From: Candidatus Neomicrothrix sp. UBA4542
GTDB taxonomy: Bacteria > Actinomycetota > Acidimicrobiia > Acidimicrobiales > Poriferisodalaceae
Assembly: GCA_002388005.1 (NCBI GenBank)
Contig: DGLO01000047.1
Coordinates: 48,245-112,244, forward strand
Reading direction: 5' to 3'
DNA: 64,000 nucleotides
Positions 1 through 8,538 of this stretch are shown in pieces (positions within the stretch are counted from its first letter, which is position 1; each line of letters starts with the position of its first letter). The notes under the pieces were generated by a model. That model was given only the letters and a program-made list of their open reading frames with translations, was not told the DNA's origin and searched no databases. The position numbers and the translations under genes were made by a program.

Positions 1-800
1 ATCGGAGCTTGTTGCCGAGTGATCCGGTAGTCGCGTTTCTAGATCACCTGATCGAGGACTATGGCGACGAATGGGTCACCAAGATGATGTACCACTACCG
101 ATGGCACCATTTATATCCTGAAGCGATCGAAAAAGCGGGCAACATGCTGCCGCTTATGGCCAACAACCAGATGGATCCTGAGCAGCACCTTCAGATGAAG
201 GATTTCATCACCCGAAGACAGACGAATCGAACAGCTTTGGTGGGATCAACTGAGGAGAATCGCCCGGTAATCGAAGAAAGCTTTCTTCGACTATTGGCGG
301 TCATGGAAAACCATTTGACTCATCACCAGTTTCTTCTCGGACATCGTCCAGGTCGCGGTGACTTTGGCATATTCGGACAGTTCACCCAACTGTGTTTTTG
401 GGAGCCCGATTCGGCACAAATAGCCGCCCGACAAAGCCCGCGGAGCATCATATGGGTTTATCAAGTCGATGATCTGTCATCACTTGACGTTGCGGGAAAC
501 CAGGGATGGTTCACGCGCGAGGACTTGCCGGCGACGCTAAGTGACCTTCTCCACGAGATAGGACAAACCTACGCTCCCTTCATGGTCGCCAACCACGATG
601 CTCTGGCGTCGGGCGCTGAAAAGGTTGTTTGTTCGATCCGAGGGGCCAACTATCAGCAAGCCCCATTTCGATATCAGAGCAAATGCTTGACCTGGCTGCG
701 CGAGGCGTTCGCCAACCTTTCTCCCGATGATCAAGAATCCGTGAGGCAACTGATAGATGGAACTGGTTGTGAAGTCCTGGTCGCCCAACCGGGTGATTAA
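1..800 (+). CDS. Glutathione S-transferase-like protein, C-terminal part (5' truncated by window)
   Basis: The reading frame is open to the left edge, so the gene starts before the window; the first possible internal start is TTG at 9. The visible part (about 263 residues) is mostly helical and resembles the all-alpha C-terminal domain of GST-fold proteins, including a segment around residues 108-122 (LLGHRPGRGDFGIFGQF) like the family's 'F-L-G-x-x-P-s-x-A-D' region. The thioredoxin-fold N-terminal half, which would hold the thiol site, is outside the window, so enzymatic activity cannot be judged. It overlaps the next gene by 44 bases, suggesting co-transcription. Fold assignment is fairly sure; substrate is unknown. 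Confidence 0.6.
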   Translation, partial: RSLLPSDPVVAFLDHLIEDYGDEWVTKMMYHYRWHHLYPEAIEKAGNMLPLMANNQMDPEQHLQMKDFITRRQTNRTALVGSTEENRPVIEESFLRLLAVMENHLTHHQFLLGHRPGRGDFGIFGQFTQLCFWEPDSAQIAARQSPRSIIWVYQVDDLSSLDVAGNQGWFTREDLPATLSDLLHEIGQTYAPFMVANHDALASGAEKVVCSIRGANYQQAPFRYQSKCLTWLREAFANLSPDDQESVRQLIDGTGCEVLVAQPGD

Positions 801-1512
801 AGCAATCGTCTTTGACAAAGACGGCACCCTGCTTGATTTCGATGCAACTTGGAACGAAGCGATTGGTGTGGCTTTCGATCAGATTACCGATAGCGACGCT
901 CGCGAGGCCTCGGCGTCAATGTTCGGCTACGACCTCACCTTGCGACGAGTCTTAGCAGACTCCCCGTTCATCAGTGACAGCAACGATGTGACTATGGCGC
1001 TTGTAGCTGACTTCGTCGACGCCACAGCCTTTGAACGGACAATCAACGAAGTCTCGAAATTGAACATCGTCCCTACTTACGAAGCCGCCGTGACGCTTGA
1101 AGCATTGGTCGCAAACGGCATTAAGTTGGCTATAGCCACAAATGATTCAGAGGCGGTGGCTCGTGAACACGTCAGCGTCCTTGGATGGACCCAGCTATTC
1201 ACGTCGATCAAGGGGTATGACTCCGGCCATGGAGCGAAACCCGGCCCAGGTATGGTTCTGGCGGCCGTAGAAGAATGTGACGCCGCTCAAGGCAGCTACT
1301 TGATGGTCGGTGATTCCGTCCACGACGTTTTGGCTGGCCAAGCTGCGGGCGCTATCACCGTCGCGATTGGAAATCACCCAGCGACGGCGAGTCTTGCCGA
1401 TCACCGAATCCAGAAGATGGCCGACCTCATCGAGCTAGTGGAATTGCTTCAACAGGAGGAAAGGGCCGGATCAACCAATTTCGCGCCTGATACGACTGTG
1501 GATGACGTCTAG
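757..1512 (+). CDS. HAD-superfamily hydrolase, phosphoglycolate-phosphatase-like
   Basis: Cytosolic phosphatase of the haloacid dehalogenase superfamily. Motif I is DKDGTLLDF at about residues 20-28, with the nucleophile Asp and acid/base Asp; a cap domain follows; motif II lies in the IATND region, a lysine in GAKPGP, and motif IV is GDSVHD near residue 186. The length of 251 residues is normal for a Gph-like enzyme. ATG 757 has a GAGG upstream. GTG 793, overlapping the previous stop and placing IKAIVFDKDGT at the N terminus as is usual in the family, is an equally good start. The substrate is unknown; a small phosphate ester is likely. Confidence 0.8.
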   Translation: MELVVKSWSPNRVIKAIVFDKDGTLLDFDATWNEAIGVAFDQITDSDAREASASMFGYDLTLRRVLADSPFISDSNDVTMALVADFVDATAFERTINEVSKLNIVPTYEAAVTLEALVANGIKLAIATNDSEAVAREHVSVLGWTQLFTSIKGYDSGHGAKPGPGMVLAAVEECDAAQGSYLMVGDSVHDVLAGQAAGAITVAIGNHPATASLADHRIQKMADLIELVELLQQEERAGSTNFAPDTTVDDV

Positions 1513-2379
1513 CTGCTCAATCATCGCATCGACAGACCGGGCTCCAGCCTGAAACAGCGCTGTAGCGTTCACCGACGTCCAGTCAAAGCCCATCGCGCGA
1601 ACCACAGCAGATCGCTCCGCTACAGCATCGAGGTTGGCGTAGAAGGCTTTATCCTCATCGCTGCGGGGCGGAGGTTGCAACATGAGTTGGAAGCCAATGT
1701 CGGCGGGGTTCCGGCCAAATTCCTCAGCCTGACGTCGGATCTTTTCCACACACAACAACGCTTGTTCGTCGGTAACCCCAGACGCCATCCACCCATCGGC
1801 CTTCTGGGCTGTTCGCCTTAGGGCCGCGGCACTTTCTCCTCCCACCCAGATAGGTAGTTCTGCCCCTTGAGGCGAAACGGGCTCCATACCCATGTCATGA
1901 GAGTCGTAATAGGCCCCGCGAAATTCGATGCGTCCGCCGGACCAGTAGCTCCTCAACAGATCGATCGCTTCATCCATCCGTTTGCCGCGATTCGAGAAGT
2001 TTTCTTCAAGAGCGTCATATTCACTGTCTTGCCAGCCGACGCCGATACCCAACCGAACTCTCCCATTCGACAGTGTGTCTAAAGTGCTGATTTGCTTCGC
2101 GACCAGCACAGGTTGGCGTTGAGGTAGAACGAGGACTTCAGTAGAGAGCGATACCCGGCTGGTGACGGCCGCAACATTCGAGAGCAACATCAACGCTTCC
2201 AAGATCGGCATTTCAGCTGAATAAATCGTGCGGCGACCCTCCCCTGGATGGCCCATGACTACGTGATCGAACACCGCAATTTCGTCGTAGCCGATATCTT
2301 CGATCGCTGAGGCTAAGGCGAGAACTTTTTCCGGACCCTCCCGGTAGGCCACGGACGGGAAATCGACAGCTATTTTCAC
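1471..2379 (-). CDS. LLM-class F420-dependent oxidoreductase
   Basis: A 302-residue luciferase-like monooxygenase-fold protein. The N terminus (IDFPSVAY-type strand, then the 'FDHVVMG' segment) and the 'VRLGIGVGWQDSEYDALEENF' region with GVGW near residue 115 are typical of the F420-dependent branch (TIGR-type Rv0132c/Rv3520c relatives) abundant in actinobacteria. The expected cofactor is reduced F420 rather than FMN; the substrate is unknown. Its 3' end overlaps the 3' end of the HAD gene on the other strand by 42 bases. It is the last gene of a minus-strand run with two MaoC-type hydratase genes directly upstream (no gap), suggesting a role in acyl-CoA or lipid oxidation. Confidence 0.85.
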   Translation of the reverse strand: MKIAVDFPSVAYREGPEKVLALASAIEDIGYDEIAVFDHVVMGHPGEGRRTIYSAEMPILEALMLLSNVAAVTSRVSLSTEVLVLPQRQPVLVAKQISTLDTLSNGRVRLGIGVGWQDSEYDALEENFSNRGKRMDEAIDLLRSYWSGGRIEFRGAYYDSHDMGMEPVSPQGAELPIWVGGESAAALRRTAQKADGWMASGVTDEQALLCVEKIRRQAEEFGRNPADIGFQLMLQPPPRSDEDKAFYANLDAVAERSAVVRAMGFDWTSVNATALFQAGARSVDAMIEQLDVIHSRIRREIG

Positions 2380-2802
2380 TTATCGGCCCGCCAATCTTAC
2401 CGAAGCCTTGGCTGGCATCAGAATTGTTCCATCGGACTTTTGTCCGACAATTTCCAATTCCACTACCCCCTCGGTTGCATCTAGAGCCACGACCGTGCCC
2501 GAAAATTGAACCTCTTCGTCAACAAAGGCGCTCGCCCGGTTCTGCCATTCAACCGATAACAGCCGAGCGTTGGGACCCGCCCAATCGGTGACAAATTGAG
2601 TAAGCCATGAGCCTTGAAGCGGTCCGTGGACGACGGTGTCCTGGTGACCTTCATGTCGGGCGTAAGCGTGATCGTAATGAATGCGATGTGGATTGAAACT
2701 CGCAGCGCTGTACAAGAAAAGTTCAGCTTCATTAGCACTTTTTTGCATTTCAGGCAGACGATCGCCCACTTTCGTGGACTGCACGGTTGGATATCCGTTC
2801 AT
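2380..2802 (-). CDS. MaoC-type hotdog dehydratase, catalytic-half subunit
   Basis: A 140-residue single hotdog domain. The segment NPHRIHYDHAYAR with a following H-G-P-L (residues about 37-62) corresponds to the hydratase-2 motif, in which Asp and His carry out hydration of 2-enoyl-CoA; here the 'D-x-N-P-x-H' motif is degraded to 'SFNPHRIHYD'. It overlaps its upstream partner by 4 bases (stop/start overlap), the arrangement seen for heterodimeric HadA/HadB-type dehydratases in actinobacteria. It probably acts as the second subunit of an (R)-specific enoyl thioester hydratase or mesaconyl-type hydratase. Direct substrate evidence is lacking. Confidence 0.75.
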   Translation of the reverse strand: MNGYPTVQSTKVGDRLPEMQKSANEAELFLYSAASFNPHRIHYDHAYARHEGHQDTVVHGPLQGSWLTQFVTDWAGPNARLLSVEWQNRASAFVDEEVQFSGTVVALDATEGVVELEIVGQKSDGTILMPAKASVRLAGR

Positions 2803-3290
2803 CGAGCAATACCAATCTGTCGCGACCGCGCGACGACCTGTTCTTCCTGGTTCACGAAGGTCGTCTCTCGAACCAGCCGAACGAAAGGACCTTTACTTCC
2901 TTCTTTTTGGTCAAGGTCTGCCAATCGCGTCGTCGCTGTAATCGCATCTCCAACGCAAACAGGTTCGAAGAAGTCCCATTCTTCTCCCCCGAACATCATC
3001 CTCGACACCTTCAGGTGAACGCTTGTTGTGTCCTCGTACAGCCCGTCTTCGCGAAGCATGTTCGACGGCTTGGGTTGTACGAGGGCGTGGGTGATAAACA
3101 GCGGCGGGACGGTGATTGTCCGATAGCCAGCCGCTTGAGCGACTTTTTCATCGAAGTAAATAGGATTTTCATCGCCGACGGCGTAGGCGTAACGCTGAGC
3201 CTCGCGAGCGTCAATCGGAACGGTTACCGGCCCCGCCAACACTTCGCCGACTCGAGCTAATGATTCAGTCGGAATGAGTGAACTAGACAT
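2799..3290 (-). CDS. MaoC N-terminal-like hotdog dehydratase subunit (HadA-like)
   Basis: A 163-residue protein matching the MaoC_dehydrat_N family: a region 'RYAYAVGDENPIYFDEKVAQAAGY' near residues 28-51 followed by the 'TVPPLFITHAL' loop. In mycobacterial HadA/HadC this subunit binds the acyl chain while the partner supplies the catalytic residues. It is the first gene of a three-gene minus-strand run (this, the catalytic hotdog subunit, then the F420-type oxidoreductase). The start ATG at 3290 lies 69 bases from the msrA start on the opposite strand, so the two promoters must share this short interval. Confidence 0.78.
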   Translation of the reverse strand: MSSSLIPTESLARVGEVLAGPVTVPIDAREAQRYAYAVGDENPIYFDEKVAQAAGYRTITVPPLFITHALVQPKPSNMLREDGLYEDTTSVHLKVSRMMFGGEEWDFFEPVCVGDAITATTRLADLDQKEGSKGPFVRLVRETTFVNQEEQVVARSRQIGIAR

Positions 3291-3359
3291 GCAGTAAGGC
3301 TAGGTGAGGCTGTGCCTAGTCTGCCCGCGATGACCTAATCTGGGATGGAGGTTAGAGCA

Positions 3360-4013
3360 ATGTCACTTTGGAGTAGAAAATTTGAAATGCCGTCAGCAGA
3401 GAGCGCACTACCAGGACGCGACGCTGCGATGCCGGTCCCGCCGCTGCACGAGGTATTAGGCCAACCTCTAACCTCGCCGTTTCCCAGCGACAGCGAAAAC
3501 ATTGTGGTAGGGATGGGCTGTTTTTGGGGTGCAGAGAGAGTCTTCTGGGAGACCGCCGGAGTGCTGACCACAGCGGTCGGTTACGCCGGAGGTTTCACCC
3601 GAAACCCGACATACGAAGAGGTTTGTAGCGGGTTGACAGGACACAACGAAGTAGTTCTTGTTGTCTATGACCCCAAGATTGTTAGTTATGTCGAGATACT
3701 CCAACTGTTCTGGGAAAACCACGACCCGACCCAAGGCATGCGGCAAGGAAACGACCTGGGAACGCAATACCGATCCGGAATATATGTTTCAAGCGAACAA
3801 CAGCGGATGCTTGCCGAGTTGAGCCGCCAGGAATTTCAGTCAGCGCTCGCCGACGCCGGATTCTCTGCCATAACAACCGAGATATTGCATACGGGCGAGT
3901 TCTACTACGCGGAGCACTACCATCAGCAATACCTTCACAAAGTGCCCAATGGATATTGCGGACTCGGCGGAACCGGTGTGGCATGTCCGACCGGGATTGC
4001 TGCAGTCGAATAA
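3360..4013 (+). CDS. msrA: Peptide methionine (S)-S-oxide reductase MsrA
   Basis: Reduces methionine-(S)-sulfoxide in proteins using thioredoxin, in the cytosol. The active-site GCFWG (Cys nucleophile) is near residue 54 and the family motifs GYAGG, 'H-N-E-V-V-x-V-x-Y-D-P' and 'NDLGTQYRS' follow. About 45 residues precede the catalytic core, as in other long actinobacterial MsrA proteins. ATG 3360 is chosen over ATG 3345 because GGAGG at 3347-3351 lies 8 bases before it. A C-terminal Cys in 'GVACPTG' could be the resolving cysteine. Monocistronic, with divergent MaoC genes upstream. Confidence 0.95.
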   Translation: MSLWSRKFEMPSAESALPGRDAAMPVPPLHEVLGQPLTSPFPSDSENIVVGMGCFWGAERVFWETAGVLTTAVGYAGGFTRNPTYEEVCSGLTGHNEVVLVVYDPKIVSYVEILQLFWENHDPTQGMRQGNDLGTQYRSGIYVSSEQQRMLAELSRQEFQSALADAGFSAITTEILHTGEFYYAEHYHQQYLHKVPNGYCGLGGTGVACPTGIAAVE

Positions 4014-4025
4014 CTGTCTCAGCCG

Positions 4026-4520
4026 TTAGGCAGACATCGGTAGCTCACCGAATCGTCTGACCAAGTCTCCATGATTGGTGTGCGCGTTTAAGCCGCTCGG
4101 GTTCGGCAACACGTAAACCGGTCGACCCCCTAACCGGATGCTCTGCGGGCCCAGGGACAACTTGGAATCCCCCAAAGCCGCTCGCCACCCAGTAATTCCC
4201 AAAACGCACACGACCTCTGGGGATAACCAGTCACACATGCGGCTGATCCTCGCTAGCCCGATTCGGTAATCGAGATCGGTTAACTCAGAGGCTCGAGACG
4301 TCGGTCGTTTTGCCAGGTCGGTCATACCCACTCGATCAACCTGCAAAGCGTAGAGCGGGTCGCGTTCCTTCGTGACAATTTTGGCGTCACGTGCAGCAGA
4401 CCAGAATCGGTTACCAGGACCAGCGAATCCGTATCCGGCATCCGCGGCATGGAAACTTGGATTCAGGCCGACAACCAGTAATCGCATCTTCGAGTTAACG
4501 GTGTCGGGCAAGGTTCGCAT
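4026..4520 (-). CDS. mug: Mismatch-specific (G:U/G:T) DNA glycosylase, Mug/TDG family
   Basis: A 164-residue uracil-DNA glycosylase of family 2. GLNPSFHAADAGYGFAGPGN (residues about 18-37) matches the Mug catalytic strand GLNPG, and NPSGLNAH near residue 145 matches the 'NPSGLN/MNPSGLS' DNA-intercalation motif; the catalytic Asn is retained in GLNP. It excises uracil or ethenocytosine opposite guanine. Together with nucS, xth and the UvrD-like helicase in this window it indicates a mismatch and base-excision repair set without MutS/MutL (none seen here). It lies tail to tail with msrA, 12 bases apart. Confidence 0.88.
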   Translation of the reverse strand: MRTLPDTVNSKMRLLVVGLNPSFHAADAGYGFAGPGNRFWSAARDAKIVTKERDPLYALQVDRVGMTDLAKRPTSRASELTDLDYRIGLARISRMCDWLSPEVVCVLGITGWRAALGDSKLSLGPQSIRLGGRPVYVLPNPSGLNAHTNHGDLVRRFGELPMSA

Positions 4521-4553
4521 AGTCGTGGCAGCGACCCGAATACAGTCTGGCTC

Positions 4554-4570
4554 TTGGGTTGATAACCCAA
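4554..4570. promoter_or_regulatory. Short perfect inverted repeat upstream of mug
   Basis: TTGGGTT-gat-AACCCAA, 7-base arms with a 3-base spacer, lying about 34 bases before the minus-strand mug start in the 211-base gap between mug and the upstream F420-type gene. Its position suits an operator or promoter-proximal hairpin. The rest of this gap (4521-4731) holds no gene I can support. Confidence 0.3.
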
Positions 4571-4731
4571 CCGAGAATCCGGCGCCGGTTAAGACATCAA
4601 CAATCCGCTGCGGCTTCCACCGAGTGTGGAACAGTAACCGGACTCCGAGACCTTCCGGAGACTGCCGATGGACGGCATGAAGTAGTGAAGGAACCCACGT
4701 GGTCCTCCTCTTCCGAAAGTCGATTTCGTGG

Positions 4732-5772
4732 TTAGGAAGCGGCGACAGCAGCGGCCTCCAAAGTCAACTGCGCAACCGATCTGCGGTCGTCCCCCCACGG
4801 CATTGGCATGAGGATCGGATACTCGACACCGCTCTCAATGTAGCTCCGAATAAAATTGACAACCTCGTCTTGGTTTCCGATGAAATTAATGGCTTGGATC
4901 ATTCGGTCCGTTATAGAGGCGAGAGCGCCTTCGCGGTCACGGTCAGCTTGATGTGAACGTAACTCATCGATTTCGCTTTCGAAACCAGCCGAGCGGAACA
5001 TGTTGGCGTATCCATCAGCCATCGCATAATTGAACAAGTCTTTTCGAGCCGACCGCGCTACCTCAGAAAGATCGCCCACCGCAGCATGAACGTAACTCAT
5101 AATTGTTGCGTTTCCACCGGATCGGATGTGTTGGGCAGCTTCGGTCACATGGGCTGCGGGGATGTAGTTCAAGAGAACTGCATCCGCGACCTCTCCGCCG
5201 AGTTTCAGCATTTGAGGGTTGAGTGCTGCGATGACGATCTTGGGTATCTGCTCCTCAGGGCGAACGGCCAGTCTAAAACGCCGAACCTGCCAGAAGTCAC
5301 CCTCAAATGTCACTGACTCCCCTGAGAGGCACTCACGCAGCAAAGCAACGTATTCGCGCATCATCGCTATAGGACGATCGGGAGTTGGGATGCCGTGTTG
5401 GCGGAGAACGCCGGGGGCTGATACGCCCAGGCCGATCCACACGTTGCGTTTCGGATTGAGGGCCTGAAGCGTTGCGGCTGTCATGGCGGTCAGCGAAGGA
5501 CCGCGAAACTGAATCGGCATTATGCCCGTTGCCAAGTCGAGTCCCGGAGCCGCGTGCGACACTGCTCCCAGAAGACTGAAGGCGTCAGTCCCAGTTGCCT
5601 CGACCGTCCAAAAAGATTGGTAGCCAGCGGCTTCGGCGGAAAGCGCCACTTCCGTTACCGCGGACGGCCCGAGAACTCCAAGACTTCCGTAGGTGATACC
5701 GAGGGGAATTCTAGATCTAGCGTTCATCATCTCGAAGTTACTCGGCTCCATCGACTTGTCACTTATGGTCAA
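4732..5772 (-). CDS. LLM-class F420-dependent oxidoreductase, second paralogue
   Basis: A 346-residue luciferase-like protein. The N-terminal strand 'IPLGITYGSLG', the 'SFWTVEATGTDAFSLLG' segment, 'LATGIMPIQFRGP' and 'WIGLGVSAPGVLRQHG' follow the order of F420-dependent LLM enzymes; it is distinct from the copy at 1471-2379 and longer. The first methionine (5772) is followed by another at residue 7 and at residue 14, and the conserved fold begins near residue 20, so the true start may be shorter. Upstream, 81 bases away, a small acidic protein gene diverges. Substrate unknown. Confidence 0.83.
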   Translation of the reverse strand: MTISDKSMEPSNFEMMNARSRIPLGITYGSLGVLGPSAVTEVALSAEAAGYQSFWTVEATGTDAFSLLGAVSHAAPGLDLATGIMPIQFRGPSLTAMTAATLQALNPKRNVWIGLGVSAPGVLRQHGIPTPDRPIAMMREYVALLRECLSGESVTFEGDFWQVRRFRLAVRPEEQIPKIVIAALNPQMLKLGGEVADAVLLNYIPAAHVTEAAQHIRSGGNATIMSYVHAAVGDLSEVARSARKDLFNYAMADGYANMFRSAGFESEIDELRSHQADRDREGALASITDRMIQAINFIGNQDEVVNFIRSYIESGVEYPILMPMPWGDDRRSVAQLTLEAAAVAAS

Positions 5773-5853
5773 TATGTTCGTTATCAGGTGGGCTTCAGCG
5801 GTAGGGTGAGATTACGAGCCGAAACTTTTCGTCCCCACAGAGAGGAGCATCTG

Positions 5854-6090
5854 GTGACTGAAACCCCGGACGTGGAGACCATTGCCGTCGCAAATACCGA
5901 TGAGGCCCTTGCCCTAGTGGATCGTGCCCTCGGCAGCTTTATGCAGCGTGAACTGGTGTCAGCGAACGAAGTCACCGATGTACTTCTTGACATCCGCTCT
6001 GTGCTCAACCGAATAGACCGACCCGAAATCGATGTGACTGTAGACATTTCCGATGTCGAAGCAGAGCTAGAAGTCCCAGCTCAAGCCTGA
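5854..6090 (+). CDS. Small acidic conserved-type protein, function unknown
   Basis: A 78-residue acidic protein, predicted mostly helical in its first 55 residues, with a beta-like C-terminal tail (residues about 58-74, alternating Asp/Val). GTG 5854 is chosen because AGAGGAG at 5841-5847 lies 6 bases before it; an in-frame extension back to 5554 is open but runs antisense through the F420-type gene and has no comparable ribosome binding site. No signal peptide, membrane segment or cysteine. I do not recognise the family. It faces the PAP2 phosphatase gene tail to tail. Confidence 0.6.
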   Translation: MTETPDVETIAVANTDEALALVDRALGSFMQRELVSANEVTDVLLDIRSVLNRIDRPEIDVTVDISDVEAELEVPAQA

Positions 6091-6133
6091 GTCAACTCCA
6101 CGGTCAGGGTGCCCCATACATTGACGTAGGGAC

Positions 6134-6679
6134 CTAGTCCTTGGGAAGAATTCGCTCCGCTAATTTCCCGAGGATCAAACCCATTCCAGCGCCCATTGCC
6201 ACATCCGAAGCGTGATGCAGACGTACGTGTATCCGCGAACACGCAACGACCCCGGCGATCAAGTGCCAGAAGGGACCTAGCGCGGATCGACGCGAAAGAA
6301 ACGCGGATGCACAAAAGGCCGCTGACGCATGGCCTGACGGGAAACTGGAGGTGAGGGGTTGGCGCAGTTGGTGGGAGGTTGGGTTGTCAGCTGCTTCGGC
6401 GGGGCGAACTCGGCCGAAAAGTCTTTTGACACCCTGATTCACCAAGAGCGATTCAAAACCCATGAGTGCGCTGAATCCCACAGCTGTTCTCGGTCGCCTA
6501 CCGGGGGGCAGAGCACGCAACCCGCCGACAATGTGCCAAATAAGACTGAAATCACCCAGGTTCGAAGCGATGTAAAACAATCGATCGACTGAGGGTTCAC
6601 CTCGCCAACGCTCCCACCATTGATCGACTTGATCATCGATTCGGTCAACGCTTGGGCCCAGCGGACTTTTGCCGTTCAT
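6134..6679 (-). CDS. PAP2-superfamily membrane phosphatase
   Basis: A 181-residue integral membrane phosphatase. The three type-2 phosphatidic-acid-phosphatase motifs are present: K-R-x6-R-P as KRLFGRVRP (about residue 85), PSGH (about residue 114, catalytic His) and SR-x5-H-x3-D as SRIHVRLHHASD (about residue 148). Such enzymes dephosphorylate lipid phosphates such as phosphatidate, undecaprenyl pyrophosphate or decaprenylphosphoryl-pentose phosphate at the outer membrane face. The N-terminal 40 residues are soluble and rich in Trp and Asp. It stands alone, 72 bases after the LysM lipoprotein pair, on the same strand. Confidence 0.85.
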   Translation of the reverse strand: MNGKSPLGPSVDRIDDQVDQWWERWRGEPSVDRLFYIASNLGDFSLIWHIVGGLRALPPGRRPRTAVGFSALMGFESLLVNQGVKRLFGRVRPAEAADNPTSHQLRQPLTSSFPSGHASAAFCASAFLSRRSALGPFWHLIAGVVACSRIHVRLHHASDVAMGAGMGLILGKLAERILPKD

Positions 6680-6751
6680 TGGCGTCGACCTATGCGCACC
6701 TAGTCACAGTTGCACGCTAAAGCGGTCAATGCCAGGCAGCCACGAGAAGTC

Positions 6752-7147
6752 TTACGAATTCTCTACCGAAGTCGTCGGTTCGAGCGTCGGCAATTGAGGA
6801 TCAGTAGGCGGGGGTATGGTCAGCAACGGACCATCATCTTTGTTCGGTGGCGGAGGAATCAAAAGAATCTGACCCACGTAGATCTTCGTCGGATCGGCAA
6901 TGTTGTTCTCGCGCACAAGATCATTCAGATCAACCCCAAAACGATCGGCGATCGCAATAAGAGTGTCTCCTCGAACCACTTCGTAGGTGTCGCGGAATTC
7001 TTCGTCCTCTTGTTCGGCTTCGCTCACCGCTACCGCAGTTGAACTCACAGTTGGTGGTTCAGGTTTCACCTCGGGAGCGCAAGCCAGAACGAGGACGAGA
7101 ACTAATGGGAGCACTGGTAGAGCGACAGAGCTTCGAATCAGCCTCAC
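6752..7147 (-). CDS. LysM-domain lipoprotein (second of tandem pair)
   Basis: A 131-residue exported protein: signal peptide with hydrophobic LPVLPLVLVLVLA and lipobox cysteine (LVLAC, Cys 23), a linker rich in Pro, Glu and Thr, one LysM domain (about residues 53-98, 'YEVVRGDTLIAIADRFGV...IYVGQILLIPP') and a Pro/Thr-rich tail. LysM binds the glycan of peptidoglycan, so the protein should be tethered to the membrane and hold the wall. It starts with GTG that overlaps the stop of the upstream LysM gene by 4 bases, so both are translated together. No catalytic domain is present. Confidence 0.82.
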   Translation of the reverse strand: MRLIRSSVALPVLPLVLVLVLACAPEVKPEPPTVSSTAVAVSEAEQEDEEFRDTYEVVRGDTLIAIADRFGVDLNDLVRENNIADPTKIYVGQILLIPPPPNKDDGPLLTIPPPTDPQLPTLEPTTSVENS

Positions 7148-7473
7148 TCAGAGGTTCCATCTGACGGCGGGGGGATAAAAAGGGTTTCTCCGATTCTTAA
7201 GAGCGTGTCTTCTTTACCGTTTTCTGTCATCAGGTCAGCCACTGTCACCCCAAAGCCCTTAGCAATCTTGCCGAGAGTGTCTCCGGGCTGCACCACATAG
7301 GCCATTCGTTGAATGATCTTTTCAGTAGTCGTGGTGGTGAGTTCGGGGCGAAGCGTTGTCAGAACTGGGGTTGAGGTGGGATTGGGTCTGATCACAGGGT
7401 CCTTTGCACACGCAACTAAACTCAATATGGCCGCGGCCATTGCGAACAGAAATCTCAAGGCCATTGAGATCAC
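7144..7473 (-). CDS. LysM-domain lipoprotein (first of tandem pair)
   Basis: A 109-residue protein with a signal peptide and lipobox (AILSLVAC, Cys 22), a Pro/Thr-rich spacer and a single C-terminal LysM domain (about residues 58-103, 'YVVQPGDTLGKIAKGFGV...LRIGETLFIPPP'). It is clearly a paralogue of the downstream gene and overlaps it by 4 bases. The predicted location is the outer face of the cytoplasmic membrane. Only 5 bases separate it from the end of map, so map and the two lipoproteins may form one transcript. Confidence 0.82.
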   Translation of the reverse strand: MISMALRFLFAMAAAILSLVACAKDPVIRPNPTSTPVLTTLRPELTTTTTEKIIQRMAYVVQPGDTLGKIAKGFGVTVADLMTENGKEDTLLRIGETLFIPPPSDGTSE

Positions 7474-7478
7474 GATTC

Positions 7479-8468
7479 CTAGGCCTTGAAGCCTGTGTCA
7501 GTGAGCGAGATAGTCGCAGGCCAGTTCTGCCTATCTGCGTCCGCGAGAAACGGCTGAACTTCGTCATCGTCGACCGTGAGAATTTCAACTCCGTCCTCTT
7601 GCACGAGGACCGTATGTTCGAATTGAGCGGTACGACTCAAGTCGGCCGTAGCTGCGGTCCACCCGTCTTCCCACAACTGCGCTTTCGGTGAGCCGATGGT
7701 GATCATCGGCTCGATCGTGAACGTCATCCCAGGCGCAAATTCGAAGCGAGCGGAGGGCTCGTAATAGTGAGGAATGTTTGGTTGATGATGAAACACTTCC
7801 CCCACCCCATGACCAATAAACTCCCGAACCACCCCAAAGCCCGCGGACTCCGCATGGTTTTGAATGGCTTTACCTATGTCGCTCACGACGCCGCCGGAGC
7901 GGACCGCGCTAATCCCCAGGTACATGCACTCCCGAGTTACTTGAATTAACTCTTGGGAGCGTTGATCAATTTGGCCAATGGCGAAAGTTTCGCTGTGGTC
8001 GCCATGCACACCGTTCAAAAAGATCGTGACGTCGCAATTGACGATGTCACCATCGCGTAAAGCTCGACTATCTGGAATTCCGTGACAAATAATCTCGTTT
8101 ACTGAAGTACACAGAGACTTCGGATAGCCGTTGTAGTTAAGAGGGCTAGGGTACCCACCCTCGGCTATGCAGGCCGCATGGCACACAGCGTCCAGGTGAT
8201 CTGTAGTTACGCCCGGCCCAATTTCCGCCGCAACTTTACGCAGCACTCGTCTTGCCGCAGAGCCAGCGATGCGCATCCGCTCTAGCGTCGCATCATCCTT
8301 TCTTAGTTCAGCGGGTGTTCGAAGAATAGGTACGCCATTAGTCGCGTAATCAGGACGGGCGACGTGTTCAGGTACGGACCGCATCGCTGATACCGTGCCG
8401 GCGGTCACGGGATCGACATTGTGTCGGGGTTGACGCATCGCCGGACGGCGCTTCTTACGCTTCACCAT
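7479..8468 (-). CDS. map: Methionine aminopeptidase, type I
   Basis: Removes the initiator methionine from nascent proteins. Metal ligands of the pita-bread fold are visible: Asp in NCDVTIFLNGVHGD (both Asp), His in GHGVGEVFHHQP, Glu in TIEPM and Glu in FEHTVL. The substrate-side His is in ICHGIP. ATG 8468 gives 329 residues with a basic N-terminal tail (VKRKKRRPAMRQPRHN) and a proline-containing extension of about 65 residues before the catalytic core, the form known from actinobacterial MetAP1c. The upstream in-frame extension to 8528 overlaps the divergent serine hydrolase and is less likely. Confidence 0.93.
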   Translation of the reverse strand: MVKRKKRRPAMRQPRHNVDPVTAGTVSAMRSVPEHVARPDYATNGVPILRTPAELRKDDATLERMRIAGSAARRVLRKVAAEIGPGVTTDHLDAVCHAACIAEGGYPSPLNYNGYPKSLCTSVNEIICHGIPDSRALRDGDIVNCDVTIFLNGVHGDHSETFAIGQIDQRSQELIQVTRECMYLGISAVRSGGVVSDIGKAIQNHAESAGFGVVREFIGHGVGEVFHHQPNIPHYYEPSARFEFAPGMTFTIEPMITIGSPKAQLWEDGWTAATADLSRTAQFEHTVLVQEDGVEILTVDDDEVQPFLADADRQNWPATISLTDTGFKA

Positions 8469-8538
8469 GAAGGCGAAGCTACCTGAGGTGACTCTGTTTG
8501 AGGAGACACGCGGGCGACTACATGACAATCTGGCAGAG

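Noticed and set aside
3300..3319. CTAGGTGAGGC...CCTAG resembling a DtxR/IdeR iron box before msrA
   Set aside because: One half matches the consensus, but the second half is shifted by one base; too weak without a regulator or iron genes.
5554..5853. Upstream in-frame extension of the 78-residue gene
   Set aside because: It runs antisense through the F420-type oxidoreductase, while GTG 5854 has a strong ribosome binding site.
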